Shown here: positions 38,996 through 51,337 of the stretch, piece by piece
Layout: every line of letters starts with the position of its first letter
Numbering within the stretch: position 1 is the stretch's first letter
DNA from: Ptiloglossa arizonensis
Taxonomy: Eukaryota; Arthropoda; Insecta; Hymenoptera; Colletidae
Direction of reading: 5' to 3'
NCBI RefSeq assembly: GCF_051014685.1
Contig: NC_135059.1
Location: 9,610,001 to 9,674,000, forward strand
Length of the DNA: 64,000 nucleotides
The notes under the pieces: generated by a model
Seen by the model: the letters and a program-made list of their open reading frames with translations, nothing else
What the model was told of the DNA's origin: nothing
Database searches by the model: none
Made by a program: the position numbers and the translations under genes

Positions 38996-40028
38996 ATTTT
39001 CACCGATATATATTATTCAAATGTTGATAAAGAAAACTGGTCGAGAAACGATGGAAACTTTTACACTTCCCCAATATGTATAAAAATACACATAACCGGG
39101 GTACAATCGTTCATTTACGAGTCGAAGTATGCAACTCGGGAGTCGCTGTATTCTTAAACGTCGCTCGTTCCTCCATTATCCAAATGGAACAGTACCGTGC
39201 TACGGATCAATTTATTTTCTCTGTTTTTTTCTCGCGACAAGGAGCCATGTTTTTTTTTTTCTTCAATTTTCTTTTAAACAACGAATTCTCGGTGTTTCGC
39301 ATACGGAACAGAACATAAATAGAAGCTACGGCGTTCGAAATTCCTGGTTTTCCTCGGGAGCGGTCGAGAACAGAGGTGAAAAGCTTCGGTCGTACTATTA
39401 CTTTTCTTTTTATTTATGCAAATACGAAACTCTGAAAAATAGCGGTGATGATGTCGGGTCAAGGGTGTGGAACTTTCACTGTTTCTCGTCCCTGCGAAAA
39501 ATTCCATTACAAGTATTCTACGATCGTTTAAACCTGGTCCAATTAATTAATCAACCATGTTCACGTGTAACCCTTTCCCCCATTTACTTTCTCGAACAAT
39601 CCCCATTGTCTGACATAAAAAATAACTCACACCACGACGTGTAACGTGAATGAGAACCAAGATTTGTTTGTACGAATTGAACATTTCAGAAAGTCGATAC
39701 TTACGTTCTTAAATGTTCGTAACGAGATGCATACATGGAGTGGGGATGGATGGACGAATAATGGCCGAGAGAAGTTACCCAAATCTGATCTAAACGATTC
39801 GAAGACCTTCTGGGTCCATTCGATAGGCTTAACGGCCATACGAACGCTTATGGTGTTTCATTGAGATTCAAGGGTCGTGTTTCGCGCGAAAGTTAGTTAA
39901 GAATGCGCAGGCAAGGGGGTAGTAAAATTTGAATCCAGGTCACTGGATTTTCCGAAGTTTCACGAACCAACGAACTTCCCCTTTTCTCGGAAACAAAATT
40001 GCCCTGACGCGAAAACACTGCATTTCCG
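38996..40028. other. Non-coding stretch, no gene recognised
   Basis: Overlapping open frames up to 171 codons occur on the plus strand, but they cross poly(T) and pyrimidine runs and match no family by eye. Confidence 0.4.
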
Positions 40029-40425
40029 CCTCTCTCTTTCTCTCTCTTTCTCTTCTCTTCTCTTCTCTTCTCTCTTCTCTTCTTTTCTCTTCTCTTCTTC
40101 TCTCTTACCTTCTCTCTTCTCTTCTCTTCTCTCTTACCTTCTCTCTTCTCTTCTCTTCTCTCTTCTCTTCTTTTCTCTTCTCTTCTCTCTTCTCTTCTCT
40201 TCTCTTCCCTCTCTCACTCTTCTCTCTTCTCTTCTCTCTCTCACTCTTCTCTCTTCTCTTCTCTCTTCTCTTCTCTTCTCTTCTCTCTCACTCTTCTCTC
40301 TTCTCTTCTCTCTCTCACTCTTCTCTCTTCTCTTCTTTTCTCTTTTCTCTTCTCTTCTCTTCTCTTCTCTTCTCTCTTCTCTTCTCTTCTCTTCTCTTCT
40401 CTTCTCTTCTCTTCTCTTCTCTCTC
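40029..40425. repeat. Polypyrimidine (TCTTC/TCTCT)n array, about 400 bp
   Basis: It is nearly uninterrupted pyrimidine on the plus strand, built from TTCTC and TCTCT pentamers. A TCTCACTCTTCTC-type interruption recurs around 40212-40320, which suggests a higher-order period. The long plus-strand open frame gives only Ser/Leu/Phe repeats, and its minus-strand counterpart gives only Glu/Lys/Arg repeats. Confidence 0.97.
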
Positions 40426-40857
40426 GATGGCCACCGTTCTCCAACCCTTGAATCCTTAATTTCTCGCTTGATGGTGGAAAATCAATTAAACAAATCCCGC
40501 TTTGAATTCTCCACCGACCAAGAACACTCGAATACAAATGTATTCCGTATATTAAATATGTATATTTGCACAGTGGAACCAAACACACGTTTAATATCGA
40601 GACTTGGCTCACGTGGTGTGCGCAAAGTAACACTCGTCCTTTGTTAACTTTTTCCACGTGGAACGATCTATTGCAATAATTAACGGACAGGAATGATAAA
40701 TTTAGCAATTCGATATTTTTGTTCTTCGTGCAACGATATCGAAGGAAAATGAAAAATAAGTTGGCAATAAGAGCGAGACGAACGAAATTTATTCGACACG
40801 AATTACTCTTCAGGTTTCAATAACATGTAAATAAAGTAATCCACGATTTCGAGACGT
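40426..40857. other. Non-coding spacer
   Basis: No gene or element was recognised. Confidence 0.4.
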
Positions 40858-41790
40858 GGACATTTTGACAAGAAATCGTTCAATTTGACTAAATTTCAAG
40901 CGGAATTATTTTTAATCGATAAACGAAAGAATCTCATCGATTCACTGACAATATTCTCCCAAATATAAAAATTGTAACTTTCATTGGTAAATAAAATCCA
41001 CACACACGTGTAGCTCGTGCAAACCATAGAAATTTTAACTCGAGAAACGAAATTACTATATCTTAGATCGTTTACGAGGACTTGAGATGAGTTACAATCT
41101 TGATGGTCTACGACTAAATCTACGTTTTGACAAGAAATCGTTCAATTCGAGTAAATTTCAAACGGAATTATTTTTAATCAATAAACGTTAAGTTTACAAA
41201 AATTAACTCGTACACCTAATACACTTTTGAAGAAGATTATGGACTCATTTACATCGAAAGAATCTCATCCATTCACTGACAATATTCTCCCAAATATAAA
41301 AATTGTAACTTTCACTGATAAATTAAATCCACACACGTGTAACTCGTGCAAACCATAGAAATTTTAACTCGAGAAACGGAATTGCTATATCTCAGATCGT
41401 TTGCTAGGACTTGAAATGGGTTACTATCTCGATGGTCTACAACCGAGTAAATCTACGTGGACATTTTGACAAAAAATCGTTCAATTTGACTAAATTTCAA
41501 GCGTAATTATTTTTAATCGATAAACGAAATCTCATCGATTCACAGACAATATTCTCCCAAATATAAAAATTGTAACTTTCACTGATAAATTAAATCCACA
41601 CACGTGTGTAACTCGTGCAAACCATAGAAATTTTAACTCGTGAAACGGAATTGCTACATCTCGGATCGTTTACGAGGACTTGAGACGTCAATCGTGTAGG
41701 ATTGAGGCTACAATCTCGATGGTCGACGACCGAGTGAATCCGCGCGGACATTTTGGCAAGGAATCGTTCAATTTAGGTAAACTTCGAGCG
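40858..41790. repeat. Large-unit tandem repeat, 260-340 bp, about 3.5 copies
   Basis: The landmark TTTTGACAAGAAATCGTTCA (or variant) falls at 40863, 41125, 41464 and 41751. Each unit also has CAATATTCTCCCAAATATAA, ACACGTGT(A/G)(A/G)CTCGTGCAA and CGTTTACGAGGACTTGAGA. Unit lengths of 262, 339 and 287 bp reflect internal deletions. The last copy is the most diverged and merges into a GC-richer segment. Confidence 0.85.
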
Positions 41791-44174
41791 GAAGAAACCG
41801 CTGACGACGATATCCTCTTGTCTCGATCGTCCCGCTGGCCCTCCCTATTTTCTTCGTGGCCCGTATCGCGGATACGTGCCGTAGAATATAGATTTCGCGC
41901 GCATGGCCGGAAGTATCCTGAATTATTGAGAAGTCCGAGGACGGTCTTCTTCTCGGCCCCGCTTCTCCTCGCTCGCTCCCACCACCCACGAGCGCACGAG
42001 GGAACGTTTCCACGGCAATCGAATCAATTTACGGGGAAGAAAAAGATGTCCACATCGACATGATTTATGCATGAACCGAGTCGTTCCTTCTTTGGTATCG
42101 AACGGGGCTAAACAGGCTGAAACATTGGGACACGAAGTAACTGAAACGAAAAAAAAAGAATATGACGAACGTTTGTCGATACCAAGTTCGGTGGATCCAC
42201 GCGACGATTATTTCGGTGATCGAAACTTCCGGAAACGTGGAGTGGGGGGATGAATTCTCGACGAAGATGGTCGTTGGTGAATTACAGCGCTTAAACCATT
42301 TCGCGAAGATCTACCATTAAACGATCCAGGAGCACACAATTACAGGAGCATTCAATTGTCAGCCGCAATGCGAATTTACACAGGTGTCAGGACCAAAATG
42401 TCACATCGAGCTAGCTACTGAATGGGACAAATTGACGATGCTAGTGTACGTGCACTGGGACACGTCGATTCACCCCGAACGATCGGTCCTCGAGGGTTCT
42501 TCTTTTTTTTTTTTTTGGGGAAATTCTTTGTACCCCGAAGAAGAAAGAACCAACGTTCTCGATCGTCGTTAACTGGATCAACGAGTTTTCGAAACACAGA
42601 TGGACAGATCTGTTGCTTCTTCACGGTTTCTGCAATTTATTAATTAAGCTTGCATCTTGGTTACTTATCGTTCTTCCCTTCCGGTTAAAGGGGAAGAATA
42701 TCGATTCTTTCAAATACTTTTCCGAAGAAACTCAGAATTCTTTATAAATAGATACAGTGAAAATTGTGAAATTTGTATCAATCATAGGTGAAGCATGTTT
42801 TTTGAAAAACTGATTCGAATGTCTGACACGATTTCGGTCGTTCTGCTCGTGCGAAACGAAAGAAGCAAACAGCACCTAGATAAATGTAAAAGTAACTATG
42901 CAAAAGAAAAAAACAATTTCGAAAAGTAAAGACATAGAGACTATAGAAATTTGAATTTTCTCTCACGTTTCTTCGTCTTTATCGACCTAGAAGAAATATA
43001 ATTTAAAATCCGCGATTCACGCGATGAAGTGTGAAGTTCGAATTAAATCAGCCAACCAGTTGAAATATACAGTCAGTCGGTTAAAAAAACGCATTTAAAT
43101 GCTCTCTTTAAACGTTTGCAACTTCGTTAATTTTCCAAACTCGAGGAAATCCTCTCACGTTATATTACCAAAGACATGTTCTTCAAGAACACATACAAAA
43201 AGAATGAATTTTTCAAATCCAGATTACCAGAACCTTGCCCTAAATTCGTTTCGTATTCACTCTATTCCCGATCGATAAAACCATAAACGATAAGAATCCA
43301 ACAGATCGTTAAACCCTAGTACCAAACACAGTACTTTCCAGCAGAACGTTTTGGAAATACTGCTCGCTTATAACCGACCTTGAACACTGTCCCCGTTCCT
43401 CGACTTGATCGATTTCGTCGCGCCAAGAAGTAAACAAATCCCTCGTGAAATCAGTTCGGGGGATCCTCGCGGTGATCGCCTTGGACTGGTTCAGAGCAGA
43501 CGGTTCTCAGCATCCAATCTTTAGAAATATCCTCGTCACTCGACCGTTCGTTCGATCTTCATCTTTGGATTCTACGTTCTCATCCGAGTCGAACGAGAAG
43601 TAGATCACGGTGTCTTCGGGACGCTAGGAAGATTGATTCTCTTGCAAAATCAAGAGATAGAAGCACTAGTCGTATCCTCTTAACGTTTCACGTGGTCCAG
43701 CTGGAATTATTAGCAAATCGAGGCTCGAATCCTCGCGATTCCAAGCTCTGTCAATGGATTTCACGATTCTTTGCTGGGTCGAGGACCTTGTCGATAAGAG
43801 AACTCGGGATCCTGACGATCGGGGAGGTTGGTTATCGATTCGAGGCTCACACCGCGTTCTTGGAGCATTTATCAGGCTTGAAATATTAAGGTGAGTCAGT
43901 TGTCTTTGCCAGCAGTTCGTCGGTGCTTTGAATCAATTGATCCGCGAGATGGTCGCGTACGATCTACTAGATCGTCTCACGAGTTCCTTTGGTTCACGGT
44001 TACCTCTCGAGGACCAAAGAACCGAAGACACATCGCGAGTATCTTTCAGACTCTAGAGAGGGATCTCCCCGAATCTCAAGTGCTCTGAGCGCTTGATTAA
44101 TCATCATCGACGAGACACGTTCCAAGAGTCGATAAAAATTTATCACTCCTTCAGTGGGAGAGGACGTTCCCCGA
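41791..44174. other. Non-coding stretch with GC-richer patches, no gene recognised
   Basis: The patches at about 41790-42500 and 43400-44090 are richer in CG, with open frames up to 127 codons. None shows a recognisable family. A T-arm-like hairpin at 43720-43736 was examined and rejected as a tRNA. Confidence 0.4.
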
Positions 44175-45510
44175 TTTTCGTGCGATTTTCGAGTCTCGTG
44201 ATTCCAGTGATCGATTATTCAGCTTACTTACTTAAGAAGAATCGCGGGCCAATGGATATTTATCGAACTGGAACGATGGTATTCTTCGACCATTTTTTTT
44301 TTTGGACGATTGATCGGTACGTAATACAATACGTTGGGAAGATACTATAATATTGATATGAATGTCACCGAACGATTGTGTAAATTTAATTTAGACGAAT
44401 TCGAGAAGAAAAGATCGTTGAAAGTAATTGGAAACATTATTCTTTGGTTTGTGGTAAAGAACGTTCTATGATTTTCAATTCTTGTAATTTTTCGAGAATT
44501 TGGTGCATGGAAAATGATTTTCGATTCTCGTATTTCTTAGAGAATTTGGTAGATGGAAAATGATTTTCGATTCTCGTAATTTTTTGAGAATTTGGTGGAT
44601 GGAAAATGATTTTCGATTCTCGTAATTTTTCAAAAATTTGGTGGATGGAAATGATTTTCGATTCTCGTAATTTTTCGAGAATTTGGTAGATGGAAAATGA
44701 TTTTCAATTCTTGTAATTTTTCGAGAATTTAATAGATGGAAAATAATTTTCGATTCTCGTAATTTTTTGAGAATTTGGTGGATGGAAAATGATTTTCGAT
44801 TCTAGTAATTTTTCGAGAATTTTGTGGATGGTAAATGATTCTCGATTCTCGTATTTCTTCGAGAATTCGGTGGATGGAAAATGATTTTCGATTCTCGTAA
44901 TTTTTCAAGAATTTGGTTGGTGGAAAATGATTTTCGATTCTCGTAATTTTTCGAGAATTTAATAGATGGAAAATGATTTTCGATTCTCGTAATTTTTCAA
45001 GAATTCTATGGATAGAAAATGATTTTCAATTCTTGTAATTTTTCGAGAATTTAATAGATGGAAAATAATTTTCGATTCTCGTAAATTTTCAAGAATTTTG
45101 TGGATGGAAAATGATTTTCGATTGTTCGTCCCCTTCCGAAGAAAGAAACTTCATATCGATTCATTAAAAACAAACCACCGAGAGTAGAATTAATTGGAAA
45201 CCTTATTCTTTAATTTTTAGGTCGCGAGTCTTTACTCAATGACATTCTACGATTTTCGTGTAATTTTAGCGATCGATTATTCGTACCTTACCAAGGGACG
45301 ATCATAAATGAATAGATAGATATTTATTGACCTGAAATAATAATACTCCTTAAGAACTTGGTAGACGGATCAGCATTCGATACAATAGTCGAATTATAGA
45401 AAATTAATAAAGGAATCACCGAACGATTAAATAGGTTGATCTAAATTTAAATGAATTTGAGAGGAATGAAGTAATGGGAATCTCCGAGATTAGAAGTAAT
45501 GGGAATCGTT
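44175..45510. repeat. 46-bp minisatellite inside a larger duplicated segment
   Basis: The core array (about 44460-45125) has some fourteen units of about 46 bp containing GGAAAATGATTTTCGATTCT, CGTAATTTTTCGAGAATTT and a GGTGGAT linker. For example, GATTCTCG occurs at 44523 and 44569. The flanks at 44175-44460 and 45240-45510 share CGATCGATTATTC-type, CACCGAACGATT and GTAAT(T/G)GGAA(A/T)C landmarks in the same order. They are diverged copies of one segment. Confidence 0.8.
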
Positions 45511-46380
45511 ATTCTTCGGCTCTTGATTTACGAGTAAACGACGTCTAAGTCGAGGATGAAACCAAATCTGTCGGTGATGAGTTCCAGAGATGGAGAGAGA
45601 TTACTATGAAAGATTTTTGGAACGTTGGCTGGTACCAGTGCGTGATCCTGCAATCTCTCGATCATTCGTGGCGGGATGCATTACTTTAATTTCGCGCGGA
45701 AAACTTTTCAAAATGGAACGACGATCGAGAGATATTCAGTGTACTATATACGAGACACTCGAGTGATAAATCTTCCCTCAGAGAGCAGACATTCCGCATT
45801 CATTCTATTTGGAGAAATTCACAGATCAATTTTATTTCAAAGAGATTCTCCAGGAAGCCATCTGTTGTTGAAAGATCATTAAAAGCGTACGAATAACAAG
45901 AAATACAGAAATCTTTGATAAATTTCGTCCGAAAAAGAAACAAATCAATCCCACATAACAAAAACAATACGTATACGAAATCGTTTCCATATAAATCTAT
46001 TTTAATTCTAACCCCTAGACAATAGTATATTTTCCAGTAAAATTCTATTCAAGTCTTGAAAATTTGTTTCTTTTCTACAGAGTGTTTTAAAATACATAGA
46101 CGTAACTTTAGAAGCAAATTTAACACACTGAAATAAAAAAAAGAAAACGTTTCTATGAACGTATATTCGAAATGAACTTGTTTCCGAATAACAACAGATT
46201 TTATATTGCACTAATCGTTCGATTTCGGATAAATTGTTCAAAGTGAGCACTTTTGCCTGTACATCATTCTTGTACAAACATTCTCTTATTTTGAAAGTTG
46301 AATTCGTCTCTGAAATCGTGTCCACATGTTTCGAAACAGCTTGTACGTTTTAGGGAACCCACGATAAGAAATTTAATATT
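45511..46380. other. Non-coding stretch, no gene recognised
   Basis: AT-rich. Short open frames only. Confidence 0.4.
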
Positions 46381-46494
46381 ACCAGAATTTATAAGCAGTT
46401 CCGTGCTGCCCATTCTGGAATACAAGCTGCACGAGCTGCTTGGGTAGCTTCGTTTAAATTATTTGAACGACATAAATAGGTTTCTAGACCATCG

Positions 46495-46680
46495 GTGTAC
46501 AGGGTGTTCGGCAACAGGTGTCCGAAACTTAAAAGGGTTCTACGTGCCAAAATGAAACGAAATCGCTTTGTGTCCGAGTTATTAATCGCTAAGGATGCAA
46601 ATGGTATCGGAAATGATCGACTTGTACTACTGCCGCGTGTCGACACGTTGGTTGTCTCGTGTCCACATTGGTTACTGGCA
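46495..46680 (+). mobile_element. Decayed hymenopteran 'cagggtgttcggc' transposon fragment
   Basis: GTACAGGGTGTTCGGCAACA at 46497, followed by CCGAAAC and TTCTACGTGCCAAAATGAAA, resembles the terminal segment of a highly abundant hymenopteran repeat that I recognise from memory. No transposase accompanies it. The open frames through it on both strands are not convincing genes. Confidence 0.4.
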
Positions 46681-47229
46681 GCTACGTGATAATACAACAG
46701 ACACGCGCAATCTAAATTCGAGAACTTGGGGAGCTTCGTTCATTTCAGCCCCATCACCTTGAATACAAAAGTCGTTAACTGCCGGCACGCGTCCAATACG
46801 ATTAATGCCCGTTCTTTTCTCATTCTTTCCTCTTTTTCCAAACTGTCCCTGTCTCGTAGAATCGACGACGATACCGGAAGACCAAACGACAGAGTCCATC
46901 TCGTGAACGGAAGACATCACGCGATACTCTTGTAAAATATATAGAAATTTAAGTCTTTTGTCAATTTCTTGAAACAATGGTATACATTGATCCAATTACG
47001 TGCGTGGATATTCGTAGAATTCGAACAATGAAATTTCTGTATTACGAATCGAGTATTTCAAATTCGTAGATCTTTGAATTATTTCTTTCATTTAGGATCA
47101 GAGTGTTTGAATAAAGGAGAGAGCGAAGAGGGAAATCGCTGGGACTAGTTTGTAATGTTAATGATGACAAAATGTGACAAATGAAGTGCGTGTAGAAACA
47201 AAAATTCAAATATTCAATTGTTTTTTCGT
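46681..47229. other. Non-coding spacer
   Basis: No gene or element was recognised. Confidence 0.4.
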
Positions 47230-48070
47230 AATACTTGGTTATCTAGTATTCGAATTCTATTCGTAATATTCCAATAGTCATGTATTCGAAGTTTATTCGT
47301 AGCATTCGAATATTCAAATATTCAAACTTTATTCGTGGTGTTCGAATACTCAAATATTCGAAGCTTTTTCGTAATACTTGATACTCAAGTATTCATAGTT
47401 TATTCGTAACATTTTAATACTCAAGTATTCGAAGTTTATTCGTAGCATTCGAATATTCAAATATTCAAACTTTATTCGTGGTGTTCGAATACTCAAATAT
47501 TCGAAGCTTTTTCGTAATACTTGATACTCAAGTATTCATAGTTTATTCGTAACATTTTAATACTCAAGTATTCGAAGTTTATTCGTAGCATTCGAATATT
47601 CAAATATTCAAACTTTATTCGTGGCGTTCGAATACTCAAATATTCGAAGTTTGTCCTGAACACTTGATACTCAAGTATTCATAGTTTATTCGTAACATTT
47701 TAATACTCAAGTATTCGAAGTTTATTCGTAGCATTCGAATATTCAAATATTCAAACTTTATTCGTGGCGTTCGAATACTCAAATATTCGAAGTTTGTCCT
47801 GAACACTTGATACTCAAGTATTCATAGTTTATTCGTAACATTTTAATACTCAAGTATTCGAAGTTTATTCGTAGCATTCGAATATTCAAATATTCAAACT
47901 TTATTCGTGGCGTTCGAATACTCAAATATTCGAAGTTTGTTCTGAACACTTGGTACTCAAGTACTCATAGTTTATTCGTAACATTTTAATACTCGAGTAT
48001 TCGAAGTTTATTCATAGTATTCGAATATTCAAATATTCAAACTTTATTCTTGGTACTCGAATACCCATAA
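47230..48070. repeat. 143-bp AT-rich satellite, about six units
   Basis: AGCATTCG (last copy AGTATTCG) falls at 47301, 47444, 47587, 47730, 47873 and 48016, exactly 143 bp apart. Each monomer is itself made of variants of ATTCGAATA, TTCAAATATTC and TACTCAAGTATTCGAAG, so it is a higher-order repeat of a short ATTCGAATA-like motif. A related tract lies at 62950-63145. Confidence 0.95.
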
Positions 48071-48394
48071 AATATACAAAAAGTTCAAATTTGTGATCCC
48101 CGGGAAATGGAATATACTTAGAATTTTGCAAGGGTTTCGTCGATTACTTTTTTCCAAACCATGGAAAAAACTGATCCACTTCATTGACGATCAAAGATCG
48201 AGTCGTGTGCATTCCTATCGCGATCGGTCAATCGACTAGTCTTTTAAACAATTTGCATTCCTTAATACAGAACGAAAATACTGCCAATTTGACAGTGAAA
48301 AATACATTTTCTCTTATTTAGAAGTAAATAATCTACATTTAATTAGTTTCCATCGCATTTTTACAAACAGACTTCTCGACCCTTTATTATCTCA

Positions 48395-48720
48395 ATTTTT
48401 CAAATATGTATTTTTTACATTTTAGACAAATTTTGTTAGCCTTATTGTCTTTGAAATATTTTACCTGGCATGTTTTCAGTTCACGTGAACCTGTACTTAT
48501 ATTTACGACTGGTGTTGCTCGATATTCTTTGCCTCTAGCTGTTGCTATTTTTAATATGTAGCGGCAAGTTCTTCTCTCAATCGAAATAAAAATTGTTCCC
48601 TCAAAATTCCTTCTCTCGTGGTTTCTTTATATAAAGCCCGAGCTTTGAACTTGGCTACGTCCAGGATATTAAAAAATACCTGTGAAGGCCATCTCTGAGA
48701 TTTAGATTCTACCAGGGATG
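48395..48720 (-). pseudogene. piggyBac-like transposase, C-terminal remnant
   Basis: Translating the minus strand from about 48720 gives SQRWPSQVFFNILDVA and about 50 residues ending FLFRLREELAATY before a stop. This matches the conserved 'RWPxxVFFNxxDxA...' region near the end of piggyBac transposases. One base out of frame, the sequence continues to a CQVKY...NKICLKCKKYIF segment, matching the C-terminal cysteine-rich zinc-binding tail of the family (CxxC...CxxC; part of the cysteine set is lost). A single frameshift therefore separates the two pieces. The DDD catalytic core is absent, because upstream sequence (48720-48840) shows only a CGCCTATAGGCG palindrome. It is non-functional. Assignment is by visual recognition of family motifs. 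Confidence 0.7.
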
Positions 48721-51337
48721 ACCAGGGATGATTTCCACGCGAAACGTACTATATGTGCGGAAAGTTTCCTCGCGTATCAAGTATACATACGTTTGAAACG
48801 CCTATAGGCGTTCACCGCACGCTATGGAGCGCTTACAGGTACCGATTATTATCAAAGGTTTAAAAATGATTTCCCCTCGGTAAAATATTTCCAAATTATT
48901 ATTCATTGTCGTTTGCGTCTTTAAGAGCAATATTTAAGAATCGATTACGATTTATCAAGAATACTAAACAAAATTAAGAGAACCTTGACAAAATTACACG
49001 AAGGTTTCAATGTACGTTATACTTTATCCACAAACTAATATTTTCAAGTAATTTAACGCTACGAAATACCTCTTCCACACTCGTTTAAAAGTTTCAGCCA
49101 GCTCTTGAATTATTCTTATAAATTAACGTCGAATTTCGTATTGTCACGAATATCCATGACCATCCCAACGAACGTTTTATTAAATAATTCGCAACGAACA
49201 ATGGCGACAACTTTAATTTGATAATTAACGATATATCTTACGCTTTTAAGAACATCGTAAATGCAATATTTCGAACGTTATTTTCAAGAACAATGCAAAC
49301 CCAAAGATTCCGTCAGGCGATGGAAATTGCGTTTCTCAGTTCGTCAATTTATTCATACCGATTGTTGTTCGAGTAAATACACAATCTATTTTAAGCGTGG
49401 CCTGTAAACTAACTCTCCATTGGATTACAAGCCGTGTTAATAATTCGATTTTGTCACGATTAAATCGAGCTTTGACGGCGTTGTTGTAATTGTGCACCAC
49501 CACAATTATTTTATCGATGGGCAAAGCTAAATTCGACGAAAATGCTTTATGAATAGCAGCACCAGGTGTACGAAACTTCGATGATTTCGAAAAAGGTCAA
49601 ATATTCATACCATCAACGAGTTACGGAGCTGTACGAGGCAAATCGCGAGAATATTTAAATAAATCGACTTATGTGGATGACCTTGGCGATGGTGCGGTGG
49701 TTTTGATCCGGTTTGCTTGCTATCTTCCACTTCGACACGCTTTTTGAATTATTTTGCGCCGATACCTCGTTAAAAGTTCAGACAGAAGGCCTGTCAGAAC
49801 TTTTTTTTTTCTACCATAATCCTCGACGCGGTTGCGATGATTTAAAACGAACCTATACGATCGATTTAACACCACAATTCGCGATGTGCCTTGTACATAC
49901 GTTTGGCGTTTTTCAAAATCGTTCAACACTTCGAAATCATCTGATAGATATATCGTATTCATTCACTTTTATCGAATTCTTCTTAAAGTATTATTTTTCT
50001 TGTGGTTTTTTTCTAAATTACTTCATCATCAGTGGACACTCTCTTTTTCTTTCCATATCCAATATTCTACAAATCCATATACTAATGGATTTTTATACAC
50101 GTTTGTAAATAAATTAAGAAATAAATATTTGGCTGTCCTAAAAGTGTCGAAGGTGGCCGATTGTAACCCATTGGAAAATTTATGAGTCACACTAGCAGTG
50201 ATAATACGAACAATAAACAATACGACGAATTGACGCGCTTCGACGATCTGAAAAACATAATTTTGATTGAATAACAGATTTTGAAACAAAGGTTTCGCAT
50301 TGCTCACGAATGTAATAAATTCCATAAAGAATCGCATTTAAGATGTTATTAAAAACGAAAGAATAACCGATTTATTATTAAATCGGTATTCCTAACGCTT
50401 AACGAACCTGTCATTTCCCGAATTGGTGGTAAAAACGGACTTTAACTGGTAACTATCGTTAAAGACGAAAACTTGTAAACGCGCGAACAAAATTTGTAAA
50501 CGCGCGAACAAAAGGTTTCCGAAGCGTTAAATTACTTGGAAAGATTAATTTCTATGAAAAGCTTCGATGAAGCTCGAAATCGGGACGGTGGTTTAATTTT
50601 CGCGCGCAGCGTGCTATTTTAATCGAAGAAAATGATTATTCCAATGGATCAATATTTTTATAAATATATTACCGTGGATACATTCGAATCGCCACAATGC
50701 TCACATTTTCATCGGAGAAGATAGAGGAAAAGTTTCTTTAACTTTTCAAATAGGTGCGAATCATTTTTGTACGAGCCGTTATAAATGTTTAAAAAGAGGT
50801 AAATATTCTAATAATCGTATTATATTTATCGCAATAGTCGCACGATACAATTTACAATACATCAAAAAGAAAAAAGAAATAAAAAGAAATAAAAAATAAA
50901 GCAAAATAATTGCAGAGTAAAAATATTTCGCAAACAAATGTCAATTTGTATAATAATAAAATTCATAGTCTTCACCTTCCTAATTCTTACTCTTACAAAA
51001 TTTCTTAACTAATTCACCAATGTCCGAACAATCCGCACCATTTTTTACACACACTGTATAAAAATCTGTTAAACCTTCCTCCGATGGAACTAAAAAAGCT
51101 ACCAATACCAATCAATTCCAAATGAGTGCAAGTCACGATCGGGGCAAGTTTAGAAAAAAAAAATATTAATTCGTTCCGTTTCGTTCGTATAGTTTCTTCC
51201 CTTGGGAACGAAGCTACCATTACTCGCGAAATACTTGTTTTCGAGGATCGATCTTATCCAATTATACATGACGTAGGTGAGTTCGAGGAACACCCTTGCC
51301 TCGTTCCAGCCTAATTTCAATCTTCAACGTGACGGCC
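48721..51337. other. Non-coding stretch, no gene recognised
   Basis: AAACGCCTATAGGCGTTCAC at 48797, followed by CGCTATGGAGCG, contains two perfect small palindromes and may belong to the end of the deleted piggyBac copy. From 48850 on the sequence is AT-rich. A 131-codon plus-strand frame near 49713 lacks an ATG at its start and a family signature. Confidence 0.4.

Noticed and set aside
39929..40708. Frames of 176 (plus) and 155 (minus) codons over 40029-40425
   Set aside because: Both are translations of the TCTTC/GAAGA simple repeat.
43715..43750. tRNA-like T-arm (CGAGG, 7-nt loop, CCTCG)
   Set aside because: No matching acceptor stem, D-arm or A-box lies upstream, and the loop has C in place of the conserved T.
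46381..46460. Short plus-strand coding-like segment ending in LPILEYKLHELLG
   Set aside because: Too short to assign. No splice context or family could be confirmed, and the opposite strand is equally open.
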